Positions 50,670 through 60,622 of a DNA stretch of 64,000 nt are shown here, in pieces. A program made the position numbers and the translations under genes. A model generated the notes under the pieces. It was given only the letters and a program-made list of their open reading frames with translations. It had not been told where the DNA came from and searched no databases. The stretch is taken from positions 205,819 to 269,818 of the forward strand of contig NZ_JAKVRD010000003.1 in NCBI RefSeq assembly GCF_022814865.1, written 5' to 3'. How positions within the stretch are numbered: the first letter of the stretch is position 1; each line of letters starts with the position of its first letter. The stretch comes from Shimia aestuarii (GTDB lineage Bacteria > Pseudomonadota > Alphaproteobacteria > Rhodobacterales > Rhodobacteraceae).

Positions 50670-52949
50670 ATGTCGGACACAACCAAGGAGAGCCTGCGTC
50701 AGGCGGCCCTTTTCTATCACGAACACCCCAAGCCCGGAAAACTCGAGATTCGTGCAACCAAGCCCTTGGCGAATGGCCGCGATCTCTCGCGCGCCTATTC
50801 GCCCGGCGTTGCCGAAGCCTGCCTCGAGATCAAGGACGACCCCGCAAACGCCTCCCGCTATACCGCGCGCGGCAACCTTGTCGCCGTGGTTTCCAACGGC
50901 ACCGCCGTGCTCGGCCTTGGCAATATCGGCGCGCTGGCCTCCAAGCCGGTGATGGAAGGCAAGGCCGTTCTTTTCAAGAAATTCGCCAATATTGATTGTT
51001 TCGACATCGAGGTGGATGAAAGCGACCCCGAGAAACTCGCCGATATCGTCTGCGCCCTTGGTCCGACTTTCGGCGCGATCAACCTCGAGGACATCAAGGC
51101 CCCCGACTGTTTCATCGTCGAGCAAATCTGCCGCGAACGCATGAACATCCCCGTCTTTCATGACGACCAGCACGGCACCGCGATTGTCGTCGGCGCGGCA
51201 GCCACCAACGCGCTCCGTGTCGCGGGCAAGTCCTTCGAGGACATCAAGATCGTCTCCACCGGCGGCGGCGCAGCAGGCATCGCCTGCCTGAACATGCTTC
51301 TGAAACTCGGCGTCAAACGCGAAAATGTCTGGCTCTGCGACATTCATGGCCTCGTCTACGAAGGCCGCAGAGAGGATATGAACCCGCAAAAGGCCGCCTT
51401 CGCGCAAAAGACCGACCTGCGCACGCTCGATGACGTGATCGACGGCGCGGACCTCTTCCTCGGTCTCTCCGGTCCCGGCGTCCTCACGCCCGACCACGTT
51501 GCCAAGATGACCGACCGCCCGATCATCTTTGCCCTCGCGAACCCCACACCCGAGATCATGCCCGACCTCGCCCGTTCCGTTGCCCCCGACGCGATCATCG
51601 CCACCGGGCGGAGCGACTTCCCGAACCAGGTCAACAACGTCCTCTGCTTCCCCTTCATCTTCCGTGGCGCGCTCGACGTCGGCGCGACCGAGATCAACGA
51701 CGCCATGTCCCTCGCCTGCGTCGCGGGCATTGCCGAGCTTGCCCGCGCCACAACAAGCGCCGAGGCCGCCGCAGCCTACAAGGGCGAAGACCTGACCTTC
51801 GGCGCCGACTATCTCATCCCCAAACCCTTTGACCCCCGCCTCGTCGGAGTGGTCTCCGCCGCCGTGGCCAGCGCCGCCATGACCTCTGGCGTTGCCACAC
51901 GCCCGATTGACGACATCGAAGCCTACAAGGCCCGCCTCAACCAATCGGTGTTCAAATCCGCGCTCCTCATGCGCCCCGTCTTCCAATCCGCCACCGCCGC
52001 CTCCCGCCGCATCATCTTTGCCGAGGGCGAAGACGAACGCGTGTTGCGCGCGGCTCAGGCGATCCTCGAGGAGACCACCGAGACCCCGATCCTCATCGGC
52101 CGCCCCGAGGTCATCGAAGCCCGCTGCGAACGGATCGGCCTCGACATCCGCCCCGACAAGGATGTCCAGATCGTCAACCCCGAGAACGACCCGCGCTACC
52201 GCGACTACTGGACCTCCTACCACGAGATCATGCAGCGCCGCGGCGTGACCCCGGATCTCGCCAAGGCCATCATGCGCACCAACACCACGGCCATTGGCGC
52301 CGTTGCCGTGCATCGTGGCGAGGCCGACAGCCTCATCTGCGGCACGTTCGGCGAATACCGCTGGCACCTGAGCTACATCAATCAGGTGCTCGGCGCGGGC
52401 GACCTGCGCCCCCATGGCGCGCTCTCGCTGATGATCCTCGAGGACGGCCCGCTCTTCATCGCCGACACCCACGTGCATCAACTGCCGACCCCGGAACAGC
52501 TCGCCGAGATTATCCTCGGCGCCGCCCGCCACGTGCGCCGCTTTGGCATCGAGCCGAATATCGCGCTCTGCTCGCAATCCCAGTTCGGCAACCAAGCCGA
52601 AGGATCGGGCCGCCGCCTGCGCGACGCGATTGCCATCCTCGACTCACGTCCCCGCGACTTCACCTATGAGGGCGAGATGCCGGTCGACGTCGCTCTCGAC
52701 CCCGAGTTGCGCGCCCGTGTCTTCCCTGCCTCACGCATGGAAGGTCAGGCCAACGTGCTCGTTTTCGCCCATGCCGACGCCGCCTCGGGCGTGCGCAACA
52801 TCCTCAAGATGCGCGCCGACGGGCTCGAGGTCGGACCGATCCTGATGGGCATGGGCAACCGCGCCCACGTGGTCACCCCCGGCATCACAGCGCGCGGCCT
52901 CCTCAACATGGCCGCCATCGCCGGGACTCCGGTTGCGCATTACGGCTGA
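50670..52949 (+). CDS. maeB: NADP-dependent malic enzyme with phosphotransacetylase-like C-terminus
   Basis: 759 residues. The N-terminal malic domain (about 1-160) has [12 protein letters not shown] and [20 protein letters not shown]; the NAD(P) domain (about 160-430) has [18 protein letters not shown] and [17 protein letters not shown]. The C-terminal about 320 residues are a phosphate acetyl/butyryltransferase-like domain ([13 protein letters not shown]), as in E. coli MaeB, where it acts as an allosteric module. It decarboxylates malate to pyruvate and makes NADPH. A palindrome lies directly upstream. Confidence 0.95.
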   Translation: MSDTTKESLRQAALFYHEHPKPGKLEIRATKPLANGRDLSRAYSPGVAEACLEIKDDPANASRYTARGNLVAVVSNGTAVLGLGNIGALASKPVMEGKAVLFKKFANIDCFDIEVDESDPEKLADIVCALGPTFGAINLEDIKAPDCFIVEQICRERMNIPVFHDDQHGTAIVVGAAATNALRVAGKSFEDIKIVSTGGGAAGIACLNMLLKLGVKRENVWLCDIHGLVYEGRREDMNPQKAAFAQKTDLRTLDDVIDGADLFLGLSGPGVLTPDHVAKMTDRPIIFALANPTPEIMPDLARSVAPDAIIATGRSDFPNQVNNVLCFPFIFRGALDVGATEINDAMSLACVAGIAELARATTSAEAAAAYKGEDLTFGADYLIPKPFDPRLVGVVSAAVASAAMTSGVATRPIDDIEAYKARLNQSVFKSALLMRPVFQSATAASRRIIFAEGEDERVLRAAQAILEETTETPILIGRPEVIEARCERIGLDIRPDKDVQIVNPENDPRYRDYWTSYHEIMQRRGVTPDLAKAIMRTNTTAIGAVAVHRGEADSLICGTFGEYRWHLSYINQVLGAGDLRPHGALSLMILEDGPLFIADTHVHQLPTPEQLAEIILGAARHVRRFGIEPNIALCSQSQFGNQAEGSGRRLRDAIAILDSRPRDFTYEGEMPVDVALDPELRARVFPASRMEGQANVLVFAHADAASGVRNILKMRADGLEVGPILMGMGNRAHVVTPGITARGLLNMAAIAGTPVAHYG

Positions 52950-52975
52950 TCCAAAGGCACACCCCAAAGGTGGGT

Positions 52976-53064
52976 TTTGCAGCCCGCCTCTTTGCAGTTT
53001 TGCAAAATCCTCGAAATTTCCAGCATATCCCGCCCTTTCCGGCGGGGTTTGCAAAATTTGCAAG
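52976..53064 (+). promoter_or_regulatory. Cluster of TTTGCAAA-type sites upstream of prpE
   Basis: TTTGCAG at 52976 and 52991, TTTGCAAA at 52999 and 53048 and TTTGCAAG at 53057; a further TTTGCAAC lies at 53157. TTTGCAGT and TTTGCAAA at 52991-53006 abut, and the pair 53048/53057 has a one-base gap. The known PccR/ScfR site of Rhodobacter sphaeroides is TTTGCAAA-N4-TTTGCAAA. The spacing here differs, but the half-site is identical. Confidence 0.6.
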
Positions 53065-53183
53065 GCAGAAAATCGCCAAACTGCAAAACATTCGCGATAA
53101 TCTGACGCGACGTCGCGAAAGGCACTTGCCGCAAACCACTCCCCTCCCGTAACACCTTTGCAACGTATTTGGAGGAGAACACC

Positions 53184-55076
53184 ATGGCATACAAAGACGT
53201 ATACGCCGCCTGGAAGACAGACCCGGAAGGGTTCTGGATGGACGCGGCCAAGGCGATCGATTGGGACGAAGCCCCCTCGAAGGCGCTCTTCGACAAGGGC
53301 GATCACCTCTATGAATGGTTCGCCGACGCCAAGGTCAACACCTGCTACAATGCGGTCGACCGCCATGTCGAAAATGGCCGCGGTGAACAGACCGCAATCA
53401 TCTACGACAGCCCGATCACCCATACCAAACGCGAAATCTCCTATGTCGAGCTGCGCAACCGTGTTGCCATGCTCGCCGGAGCCCTGCGCGCCAAGGGCGT
53501 TGAGAAGGGCGATCGCGTCATCATTTACATGCCGATGGTGCCCGAAGCGCTCGAGGCGATGCTCGCCTGCGCCCGCCTTGGCGCGGTGCACTCTGTTGTC
53601 TTTGGCGGGTTCGCCGCGCACGAACTCGCTGTGCGTATCGACGATGCCAAGCCCAAGGCCATCATCGCCGCCTCCTGCGGGGTCGAGCCGGGCCGTGTCG
53701 TGCATTACAAACCGCTGCTCGATGCCGCCATCGACCAATCCACTCACAAGCCCGATTTCTGCGTGATCTTCCAACGCGAACAAGAAGTCGCGGAACTGGT
53801 CGAGGGTCGCGACTACAACTGGCACGGTTTCCAATACGGTGTGGAACCGGCGGAATGTGTCCCGGTCGAAGGCAATCACCCCGCCTATATCCTCTACACC
53901 TCCGGCACCACCGGCCAGCCCAAAGGCGTCATTCGTCACACGGCGGGCCAACTCGTGGCGCTGAACTGGACCATGAAGAACATCTACAATGTCGATCCCG
54001 GCGATGTCTTCTGGGCCGCCTCGGACGTGGGCTGGGTCGTGGGCCACTCCTATATCTGCTACGCGCCGTTGATCCACGGCAACACCACGATCGTCTTCGA
54101 AGGCAAACCCGTCGGCACCCCCGACGCAGGCACCTTCTGGCGCGTGATCTCCGAGCATAACGTCAAAAGCTTCTTCACCGCCCCGACCGCCTTCCGCGCC
54201 GTGAAACGCGAAGACCCCAAAGGCGAGTTCGTCAAGAAATATGACCTTTCAGGCCTCAAGACGGTCTATCTCGCCGGTGAACGCGCCGATCCCGACACCA
54301 TCGTCTGGGCGCAGGAACAACTCGGCGTGCCGGTGGTCGATCACTGGTGGCAGACCGAAACCGGCTGGGCCATTGCCGCCAACCCGATTGGTATTGAAGA
54401 GTTGCCAATCAAGCTCGGCTCGCCCACCGTGCCGATGCCCGGCTACGAGGTCGAAATCCTCGACGAAGGCGGCCACCCGATGAAAGCGGGCGAACTTGGC
54501 GCCATCGCGATCAAGCTGCCGCTGCCGCCGGGCACCCTGCCGAACCTCTGGAACGCCGAAGAGCGGTTCAAGAAATCCTACCTGTCGCATTTCCCCGGCT
54601 ACTACGAGACGGGCGATGCAGGCATGATGGACGAGGACGGCTACGTCTACATCATGGCCCGCACCGATGACGTCATCAACGTCGCAGGGCACCGCCTCTC
54701 GACCGGCGCCATGGAAGAAGTGCTCGCCGCGCACCCCGATGTTGCCGAATGCGCCGTGATCGGCGTCACGGACCAACTCAAGGGCCAAATGCCGGTCGGC
54801 TTCCTCTGCCTCAACGCAGGTGCCGACAAGGCCCATGACGACGTGGTCAAAGACGTGATCAAGATGGTCCGCGATCAGATCGGCCCGGTGGCCGCGTTCA
54901 AACTTGCCGTGGTGGTGGATCGCCTGCCGAAAACCCGCTCGGGCAAGATCCTGCGTGGCACCATGGTCAACATCGCCGATGGCACCGCCTTCAAGATGCC
55001 CGCGACGATCGACGACCCGGCCATCCTCGACGAGATCAAGGACGCGCTTCAGACCATCGGCTACGCCAAGGACTGA
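53184..55076 (+). CDS. prpE: Propionyl-CoA synthetase
   Basis: 630 residues, an ANL ligase. The N-terminal ACAS_N part (MAYKDVYAAWKTDPEGFWMD) and NVDPGDVFWAASDVGWVVGH suit PrpE; the ATP loop is LYTSGTTGQPKGVIRHTAGQ. The C-terminal catalytic lysine is in LPKTRSGKILRGTMVNIADG. Acetate:CoA ligase (Acs) is the close alternative, but the length (Acs is about 650) and start match PrpE. It activates propionate, which in Rhodobacteraceae feeds methylmalonyl-CoA. The start at 53184 has GGAGGAG upstream. A terminator follows at 55096. Confidence 0.9.
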   Translation: MAYKDVYAAWKTDPEGFWMDAAKAIDWDEAPSKALFDKGDHLYEWFADAKVNTCYNAVDRHVENGRGEQTAIIYDSPITHTKREISYVELRNRVAMLAGALRAKGVEKGDRVIIYMPMVPEALEAMLACARLGAVHSVVFGGFAAHELAVRIDDAKPKAIIAASCGVEPGRVVHYKPLLDAAIDQSTHKPDFCVIFQREQEVAELVEGRDYNWHGFQYGVEPAECVPVEGNHPAYILYTSGTTGQPKGVIRHTAGQLVALNWTMKNIYNVDPGDVFWAASDVGWVVGHSYICYAPLIHGNTTIVFEGKPVGTPDAGTFWRVISEHNVKSFFTAPTAFRAVKREDPKGEFVKKYDLSGLKTVYLAGERADPDTIVWAQEQLGVPVVDHWWQTETGWAIAANPIGIEELPIKLGSPTVPMPGYEVEILDEGGHPMKAGELGAIAIKLPLPPGTLPNLWNAEERFKKSYLSHFPGYYETGDAGMMDEDGYVYIMARTDDVINVAGHRLSTGAMEEVLAAHPDVAECAVIGVTDQLKGQMPVGFLCLNAGADKAHDDVVKDVIKMVRDQIGPVAAFKLAVVVDRLPKTRSGKILRGTMVNIADGTAFKMPATIDDPAILDEIKDALQTIGYAKD

Positions 55077-55095
55077 CCCGCAGCCCCCCCTTGAG

Positions 55096-55125
55096 AAAGG
55101 CCCCGCCCCTGCGCGGGGCCTTTTT
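55096..55125 (+). terminator. Rho-independent terminator of prpE
   Basis: AAAGGCCCCGC pairs with GCGGGGCCTTT (11 bp, 6-base loop), and the T-run TTTTT overlaps and follows its end. It begins 19 bases after the stop. Confidence 0.85.
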
Positions 55126-55175
55126 ACGTTTTGGTAAGGGCGTACGCCCCCTTAACCCCGACTTTCACCCAAACC

Positions 55176-55219
55176 GCACCGACGGAATACCGACGCAATA
55201 CCGACGTGATACCGACCCG
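55176..55219 (+). repeat. Array of four 11-bp repeats (ATACCGACnnn), locus B
   Basis: GCACCGAC at 55176 (degenerate), then ATACCGAC at 55187, 55198 and 55209, an exact 11-base period. Spacers are GGA, GCA, GTG and CCG. It lies in the gap between the prpE and nadK stops. Locus A is at 23655-23698. Confidence 0.75.
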
Positions 55220-55247
55220 CGGTTTTACCCCGCCAAGGGGCCTTTAT

Positions 55248-55279
55248 CTCTTCCTCTTGCAAGAAATACCCCCGCCGGA
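55248..55279 (-). repeat. Dispersed intergenic element, inverted copy
   Basis: On the minus strand: CTCCGGCGGGGGTATTTCTT followed by GCAAGAGGAAGAG. It resembles the arms at 34875-35073 and the short copy at 18694. It is followed by two GC-rich hairpins (55295-55314 and 55332-55349) downstream of nadK on the minus strand; neither has a U-run. Confidence 0.45.
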
Positions 55280-55366
55280 GGCAATCCGCAGGCAGCGGCC
55301 CCTGAGAAGGGGCCGATGACGAGAAATCCTGCGCGCGGCCCTGGCCGCGCCCAATAAAATAAGGGG

Positions 55367-56128
55367 TTAGACGAATTGCTCGCGGATCAGCCGTTCCTCG
55401 AGCCCATGGCCCGGATCGAACAGCAGGCGATGCCGCACGCTCGGCTCGGAATGGATCTCGACCGACACCACATCCTCCACCGACCGGCTATCCGCATCCG
55501 CCATCACCGGCCGCTTCACCGCATCAATCACATCAAATCTCACATGCGCCGTCTTGGGCAAAAGCGCCCCACGCCAGCGCCTCGGTCGAAACGGCGCAAT
55601 CGCTGTCAGGGCGAGCACATCTGACCCGATAGGCAGGATCGGCCCATGCGCAGAATAGTTGTAAGCTGTTGATCCTGCAGGGGTTGCCAGAAGCGCGCCG
55701 TCACAAACGAGCGCCTCCATCCGCAGCCGCCCATCGACCGTGATCCGCAGTTTCGCAGCCTGCGGACCAGCCCGCAAAAGCGAAACCTCGTTGATCGCCA
55801 AAGCCTCATGGACCGTGCCATCCGCGCAGGTCGCCTTCATGCGCAACGGGTTAATGACCTCTTCCTCCGCAGCCGCAAGGCGCTCAAGTAGATCCGTCTC
55901 GCCATATTCGTTCATAAGGAACCCGACTGTGCCACGGTTCATCCCATAGACCGGCGTATCGATTCCGATCGAGCCATGCAGCGTCTGAAGCATGAACCCA
56001 TCCCCACCAAGCGCCACGATCACATCGGCCTCTTCCGGGGCGCAATCTCCATAGCGCGCGACAAGGGCGGCCCGCGCCACCTGCGCTACCGCTGCTTCGC
56101 TTGCCACAAAGGCAATCGTTCTGCCCAT
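55367..56128 (-). CDS. nadK: NAD kinase
   Basis: 253 residues. The GGDG motif (residues 41-44, in [15 protein letters not shown]), [13 protein letters not shown] and [20 protein letters not shown] are the family blocks. It makes NADP from NAD and ATP. ATG 56128 gives the usual start; the open frame runs 48 bases further up. It is divergent from glyA across 178 bases. Confidence 0.93.
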   Translation of the reverse strand: MGRTIAFVASEAAVAQVARAALVARYGDCAPEEADVIVALGGDGFMLQTLHGSIGIDTPVYGMNRGTVGFLMNEYGETDLLERLAAAEEEVINPLRMKATCADGTVHEALAINEVSLLRAGPQAAKLRITVDGRLRMEALVCDGALLATPAGSTAYNYSAHGPILPIGSDVLALTAIAPFRPRRWRGALLPKTAHVRFDVIDAVKRPVMADADSRSVEDVVSVEIHSEPSVRHRLLFDPGHGLEERLIREQFV

Positions 56129-56306
56129 GTCTCCGATCCTTTGTTTCCGATCCGGCACGTCCTGTACCCGATGCAATCACAACTCCACCCCCTGCACCAG
56201 CCCCGTCGCAGAGACAAGCCCACAAGTCGCTTAAGGGCCTTTTATCCAAGGGGTGTTTCCTTTAGGAACTCGGCATCTGACATTCTCTGATCTGGAGCAC
56301 TGCCAA

Positions 56307-57599
<1,293 letters not shown>

Positions 57600-57644
57600 T
57601 ATCGGGTCCGCGCACGCGCCTCGCGCGCGGCTTTAACACTTCTG

Positions 57645-57681
57645 CAACCGCCGTCTGAGACATTGACGGCGGTTGTTTTTT
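57645..57681 (+). terminator. Rho-independent terminator of glyA
   Basis: CAACCGCCGTC pairs with GACGGCGGTTG (11 bp, 9-base loop), then TTTTTT. It starts 46 bases after the stop. Confidence 0.9.
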
Positions 57682-57745
57682 GTCCCGGTTCCGTGTTGCG
57701 CGAGAAATGCTGGACTTTCTTGGCGCGTCCGGCTTCTGTTCTGTG

Positions 57746-58630
57746 ATGGAAATTAAGTCTTTACCGATTGAGCGCACTCTGGGCGACTGGATGCGCGCAC
57801 GTTTACCCTTCGCCGTCGCTGAACTGTTCATGTTCGTTCTGAAGCAGGGATGGGCCGCCTTGTTCGGTGGCCTCTTGTTGATCGCCATGCTGGCCACAGA
57901 CCGTCTCTGGAATGACGGTTGGCCCATCGCGCGGTATGATGCGCTTCTGATCTACGCACTGGTGCTACAGGGGCTCTTTCTGGTCTTCCGACTCGAATCC
58001 TGGGCCGAGGCACGGGTCATCCTGTTGTTTCACATCACCGGCACCGCCATGGAGATCTTCAAGGTCAATGCCGGAAGCTGGGCCTACCCTGGAGACGGGC
58101 TCTTCAAACTCTGGGGAGTGCCGCTCTTCTCGGGCTTCATGTATGCCTCTGTCGGCTCCTTCATGGCGCGCGTGATCCGGCTTTTTGATATGCGGTTCGC
58201 GCCCTATCCGCCCTTCGCCGCAACGGTTGCGCTGGCCGTCGCGATTTACGTGAATTTCTTCGCACATCACTACCTGCCCGACATCCGCATCGCGCTTTTT
58301 GCAGCCACCGTCCTCCTTTATGCTCGCACCCGCATCTGGTTCCATATCGGCCTGAACCGATACTGGATGCCTCTGCCCCTCGCGGCGTTTCTTTCGAGTG
58401 GTTTCCTTTGGTTGGCCGAGAACATCGGAACCATGACCCGCATATGGCTCTATACCGGGCAAAGCGCTGGCGAGATGGTGAGTTTTGCCAAAATGGGCTC
58501 GTGGTATCTCTTGCTCTACGTGAGTTTTGTGACGGTGACTCTGGTCTTGCGCGATGCTCTCTCGCCAGAGCCCTATACCCCACCCCTCACAGAAAGCCTT
58601 GCCAAACAAGGACCACGATCAGAAGCGTGA
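57746..58630 (+). CDS. DUF817 integral membrane protein
   Basis: 294 residues from ATG 57746, with about seven to eight hydrophobic segments. PFAVAELFMFVLKQGWAALF and LFGGLLLIAMLATDRLW, then SWAYPGDGLFKLWGVPLFSG and MYASVGSFMARVIRL, match the DUF817 pattern. Earlier starts at 57707 and 57680 are possible, but the family usually starts shortly before the ERTLGDWM-like region, and 57680 lies in the glyA terminator. The function is unknown. Its end overlaps the convergent gene by 44 bases. Confidence 0.7.
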   Translation: MEIKSLPIERTLGDWMRARLPFAVAELFMFVLKQGWAALFGGLLLIAMLATDRLWNDGWPIARYDALLIYALVLQGLFLVFRLESWAEARVILLFHITGTAMEIFKVNAGSWAYPGDGLFKLWGVPLFSGFMYASVGSFMARVIRLFDMRFAPYPPFAATVALAVAIYVNFFAHHYLPDIRIALFAATVLLYARTRIWFHIGLNRYWMPLPLAAFLSSGFLWLAENIGTMTRIWLYTGQSAGEMVSFAKMGSWYLLLYVSFVTVTLVLRDALSPEPYTPPLTESLAKQGPRSEA

Positions 58631-58961
58631 AAACAGCAATCACATGGAATGACACCATGCCGAGCGTCGACAGGATCAATCCCTTTCGCATATCCGCCGG
58701 ATCAAGCGCCTCGAGCGCGCCGTGCAAAGCTTCATAGGCCTTTTCCACGGGTTCGGCCTTGAGCTGCATACGGATCTTTGGGTGCCCGGCTTTCTGTTCT
58801 GCCTCAACCAAAGCACGCGCATGAGCGTGCATCTTTGCAGGAAGACGCCGCCCCACTTTGCGCATTGCATGGCCCAAACCTTTGGGTTCAAAAGAGAACT
58901 TCTTGCCCGCAAGTTTCGCAAGCGCCGCGTTTTTGCGTTGAATCTCCACCGGGTCAATCAC
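58587..58961 (-). CDS. Small C-terminally anchored membrane protein of unknown function
   Basis: 124 residues. A basic helical N-terminal part (VEIQRKNAALAKLAGKKFSF, then RKVGRRLPAKMHAHARALVE) precedes a C-terminal segment with two close hydrophobic runs (GLILSTLGMVSFHVIAVFTL and LIVVLVWQGFL). I do not recognise a family. It could be a tail-anchored regulatory protein. Its 3' end overlaps the DUF817 gene by 44 bases on the opposite strand. Confidence 0.65.
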   Translation of the reverse strand: MIDPVEIQRKNAALAKLAGKKFSFEPKGLGHAMRKVGRRLPAKMHAHARALVEAEQKAGHPKIRMQLKAEPVEKAYEALHGALEALDPADMRKGLILSTLGMVSFHVIAVFTLLIVVLVWQGFL

Positions 58962-59051
58962 ACCAAATCCTCCCTTCCGCTAGCCTAGCCGAGCGACTCG
59001 CACCTCTCAACAGGACTGGTGCGCGAGATGACGAATTGCTATCTCCAATAC

Positions 59052-59813
59052 ATGCTGAACACGCTCGAATACGGAAGCCGCACCGACCTCCCCGACCTTT
59101 TGATCGTCCATGGCCTCTATGGCTCGGGACGCAACTGGGGGGCGATCTCCAAGCGCATGGCCCAAACGCGCCGCGTCATCGCGGTCGATCAACGCAATCA
59201 CGGTGCAAGCCCTTGGTTTGATACGCATTCTTACGAGGACATGGCCGCCGACCTCGCCGAAGTGATCGCCGCGCAGGACGGCCCGATGGACGTGCTTGGC
59301 CATTCAATGGGTGGTAAGGCGGCGATGGTCCTTGCCCTCACGCGTCCTGAGTTGGTCAATCGCCTCGTCGTCGCGGATATCGCACCCGTCGCCTATAGCC
59401 ATGATCAGAGCCAGCACATTGCCGCAATGAAAGCCGTCGACCTTGCCAAGATCGAAAAACGCTCTGATGCGATGAAAGCCCTTGAGGCACATGTGAACGA
59501 GGCCGCACTGCGAAGCTTCTTTACGCAGTCCCTTGATATTGAGACCAAGAAATGGCTCCTCAACCTCGATGTTCTAGAGAAGGAGATGCCAAAGATCATT
59601 GGCTGGCCGGGTACAACGGGAATCTATGAAGGCCCCACCCTGTTCCTGAGCGGGGCCGAATCCGACTATGTCAAATCGGAGCACCGCGCGACCATCCGCA
59701 CTCTTTTCCCGAACGCACGCTTTGCAAAGATCATTGGCGCGGGGCACTGGCTTCACGCCGAAAAACCCCGCGAATTCATTCAGACGTTGAAGGCCTGGCT
59801 AGATGCGGCTTAA
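59052..59813 (+). CDS. Alpha/beta hydrolase, YbfF-type esterase
   Basis: 253 residues. The fold starts at LNTLEYGSRTDLPDLLIVHG with LYGSGRNWGAIS (oxyanion loop). AVDQRNHGASPWFDTHSYED follows, and the nucleophile elbow is DVLGHSMGGKAAMVL. The acid and His are near SGAESDYV and GAGHWLHAEKPREF. YbfF of E. coli is an esterase active on short acyl esters; the natural substrate is unknown. The start is placed at 59052, the family start. A GTG at 59019 and ATG at 59028 are alternatives with AGGA upstream. Confidence 0.85.
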   Translation: MLNTLEYGSRTDLPDLLIVHGLYGSGRNWGAISKRMAQTRRVIAVDQRNHGASPWFDTHSYEDMAADLAEVIAAQDGPMDVLGHSMGGKAAMVLALTRPELVNRLVVADIAPVAYSHDQSQHIAAMKAVDLAKIEKRSDAMKALEAHVNEAALRSFFTQSLDIETKKWLLNLDVLEKEMPKIIGWPGTTGIYEGPTLFLSGAESDYVKSEHRATIRTLFPNARFAKIIGAGHWLHAEKPREFIQTLKAWLDAA

Positions 59814-59998
59814 GCGCCGGTTTCGTAAAGCTTTTTCGCGACCAGATAGGAGAGCGGAAAAGACACGATAAACCCTGCGATCGCCGACCACATGACGGGG
59901 GTCAGCGTATCGTACCCCATCGTGAGGGCAGCGATCATCGCGCTGCCGGCAATGGTAGAGCCGATGAAAAGGTGCAAAATAAGGGATAGGCGAAACAT
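59810..59998 (-). CDS. Small two-helix membrane protein (often misannotated as CTP synthetase)
   Basis: 62 residues: MFRLSLILHLFIGSTIAGSA then MIAALTMGYDTLTPVMWSAI and a second helix AGFIVSFPLSYLVAKKLYE. Similar small Rhodobacterales proteins with the FRLSLILHLFIGST start exist and have no known role; the name CTP synthetase sometimes attached to them is not supported. The stop overlaps the esterase stop by four bases. Confidence 0.65.
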   Translation of the reverse strand: MFRLSLILHLFIGSTIAGSAMIAALTMGYDTLTPVMWSAIAGFIVSFPLSYLVAKKLYETGA

Positions 59999-60109
59999 GG
60001 TCCGGGCCTCTTGCTAGGGCGTTTCCACGAACGATCATTATCCCCTTCGCCGACATGCGCTTTGATCTACGTCAGAAAGGGATGTCGCGCATATGCCTTT
60101 TGACGGTTC

Positions 60110-60487
60110 TTAGATATGATCCCGAATGGTTCCCGTCTTCGGCGACAGAGAGGCGTTGATCTCCCGCATCTCAAGCGACAAGGCAAGCGACCGTTGTGCC
60201 ATGATTGGAGCCACGAACGCCTCAGCCGCCGCGAATATCCGCGCCGTCGCATCCTCCATGACATCCTGCGTCCGTCCCTCTCGCAACCGGATCGACATGT
60301 CGATGAAGGCGTGTTTCCCATCCCCGTCCGCGATGGCGAAATGCTCCGCGCGAAACGCCCGGACCCGAATACCCGCTGTCGGAAAGGTCTCTATCTCTGC
60401 AGCCGCAGCCCGGATCACCTCACAGAAGGCGGAAACATCTAGGTCACTGTCAAGATTCGCGGAGTACTCTATCGTGAAATGTGGCAA
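60110..60487 (-). CDS. hpaF: 5-carboxymethyl-2-hydroxymuconate delta-isomerase
   Basis: 125 residues from a TTG start at 60487, preceded by GAGGAGG five bases upstream. This start gives (M)PHFTIEYSANLDSDLDVSAF. The tautomerase superfamily needs Pro-1 after Met removal as the catalytic base, so the TTG start is much more convincing than the in-frame ATG 18 bases further up or the 117-base longer frame. The length matches E. coli HpcD/HpaF (126). It isomerises 5-carboxymethyl-2-hydroxymuconate in homoprotocatechuate breakdown. It is divergent from hpaE. Confidence 0.85.
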   Translation of the reverse strand: MPHFTIEYSANLDSDLDVSAFCEVIRAAAAEIETFPTAGIRVRAFRAEHFAIADGDGKHAFIDMSIRLREGRTQDVMEDATARIFAAAEAFVAPIMAQRSLALSLEMREINASLSPKTGTIRDHI

Positions 60488-60559
60488 CGCAGCCTCCTCA
60501 TTCATATCCAAGCATGCAGCTCTCGAACCCTCCACGAGATAGCAGTGCTTACCGAAGTG

Positions 60560-60589
60560 TTGACAGGAATCGGAAATATCACTTAACAT
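60560..60589 (+). promoter_or_regulatory. Candidate promoter of hpaE-hpaG-hpaH
   Basis: TTGACA (60560-60565, perfect -35) with an 18-base spacer and TAACAT (60584-60589). The region around the -10 (CTTAACATATTAACTAATT) is A/T-rich and has TTAA repeats. It is 33 bases before the hpaE start. Confidence 0.5.
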
Positions 60590-60622
60590 ATTAACTAATT
60601 TCATGGAGAGGCGAAAACCCTT

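Noticed and set aside
50655..52595. A 646-codon minus-strand open frame
   Set aside because: It is antisense to the well-supported maeB and has a compositional (Gly/Val/Asp-rich) pattern typical of a shadow.
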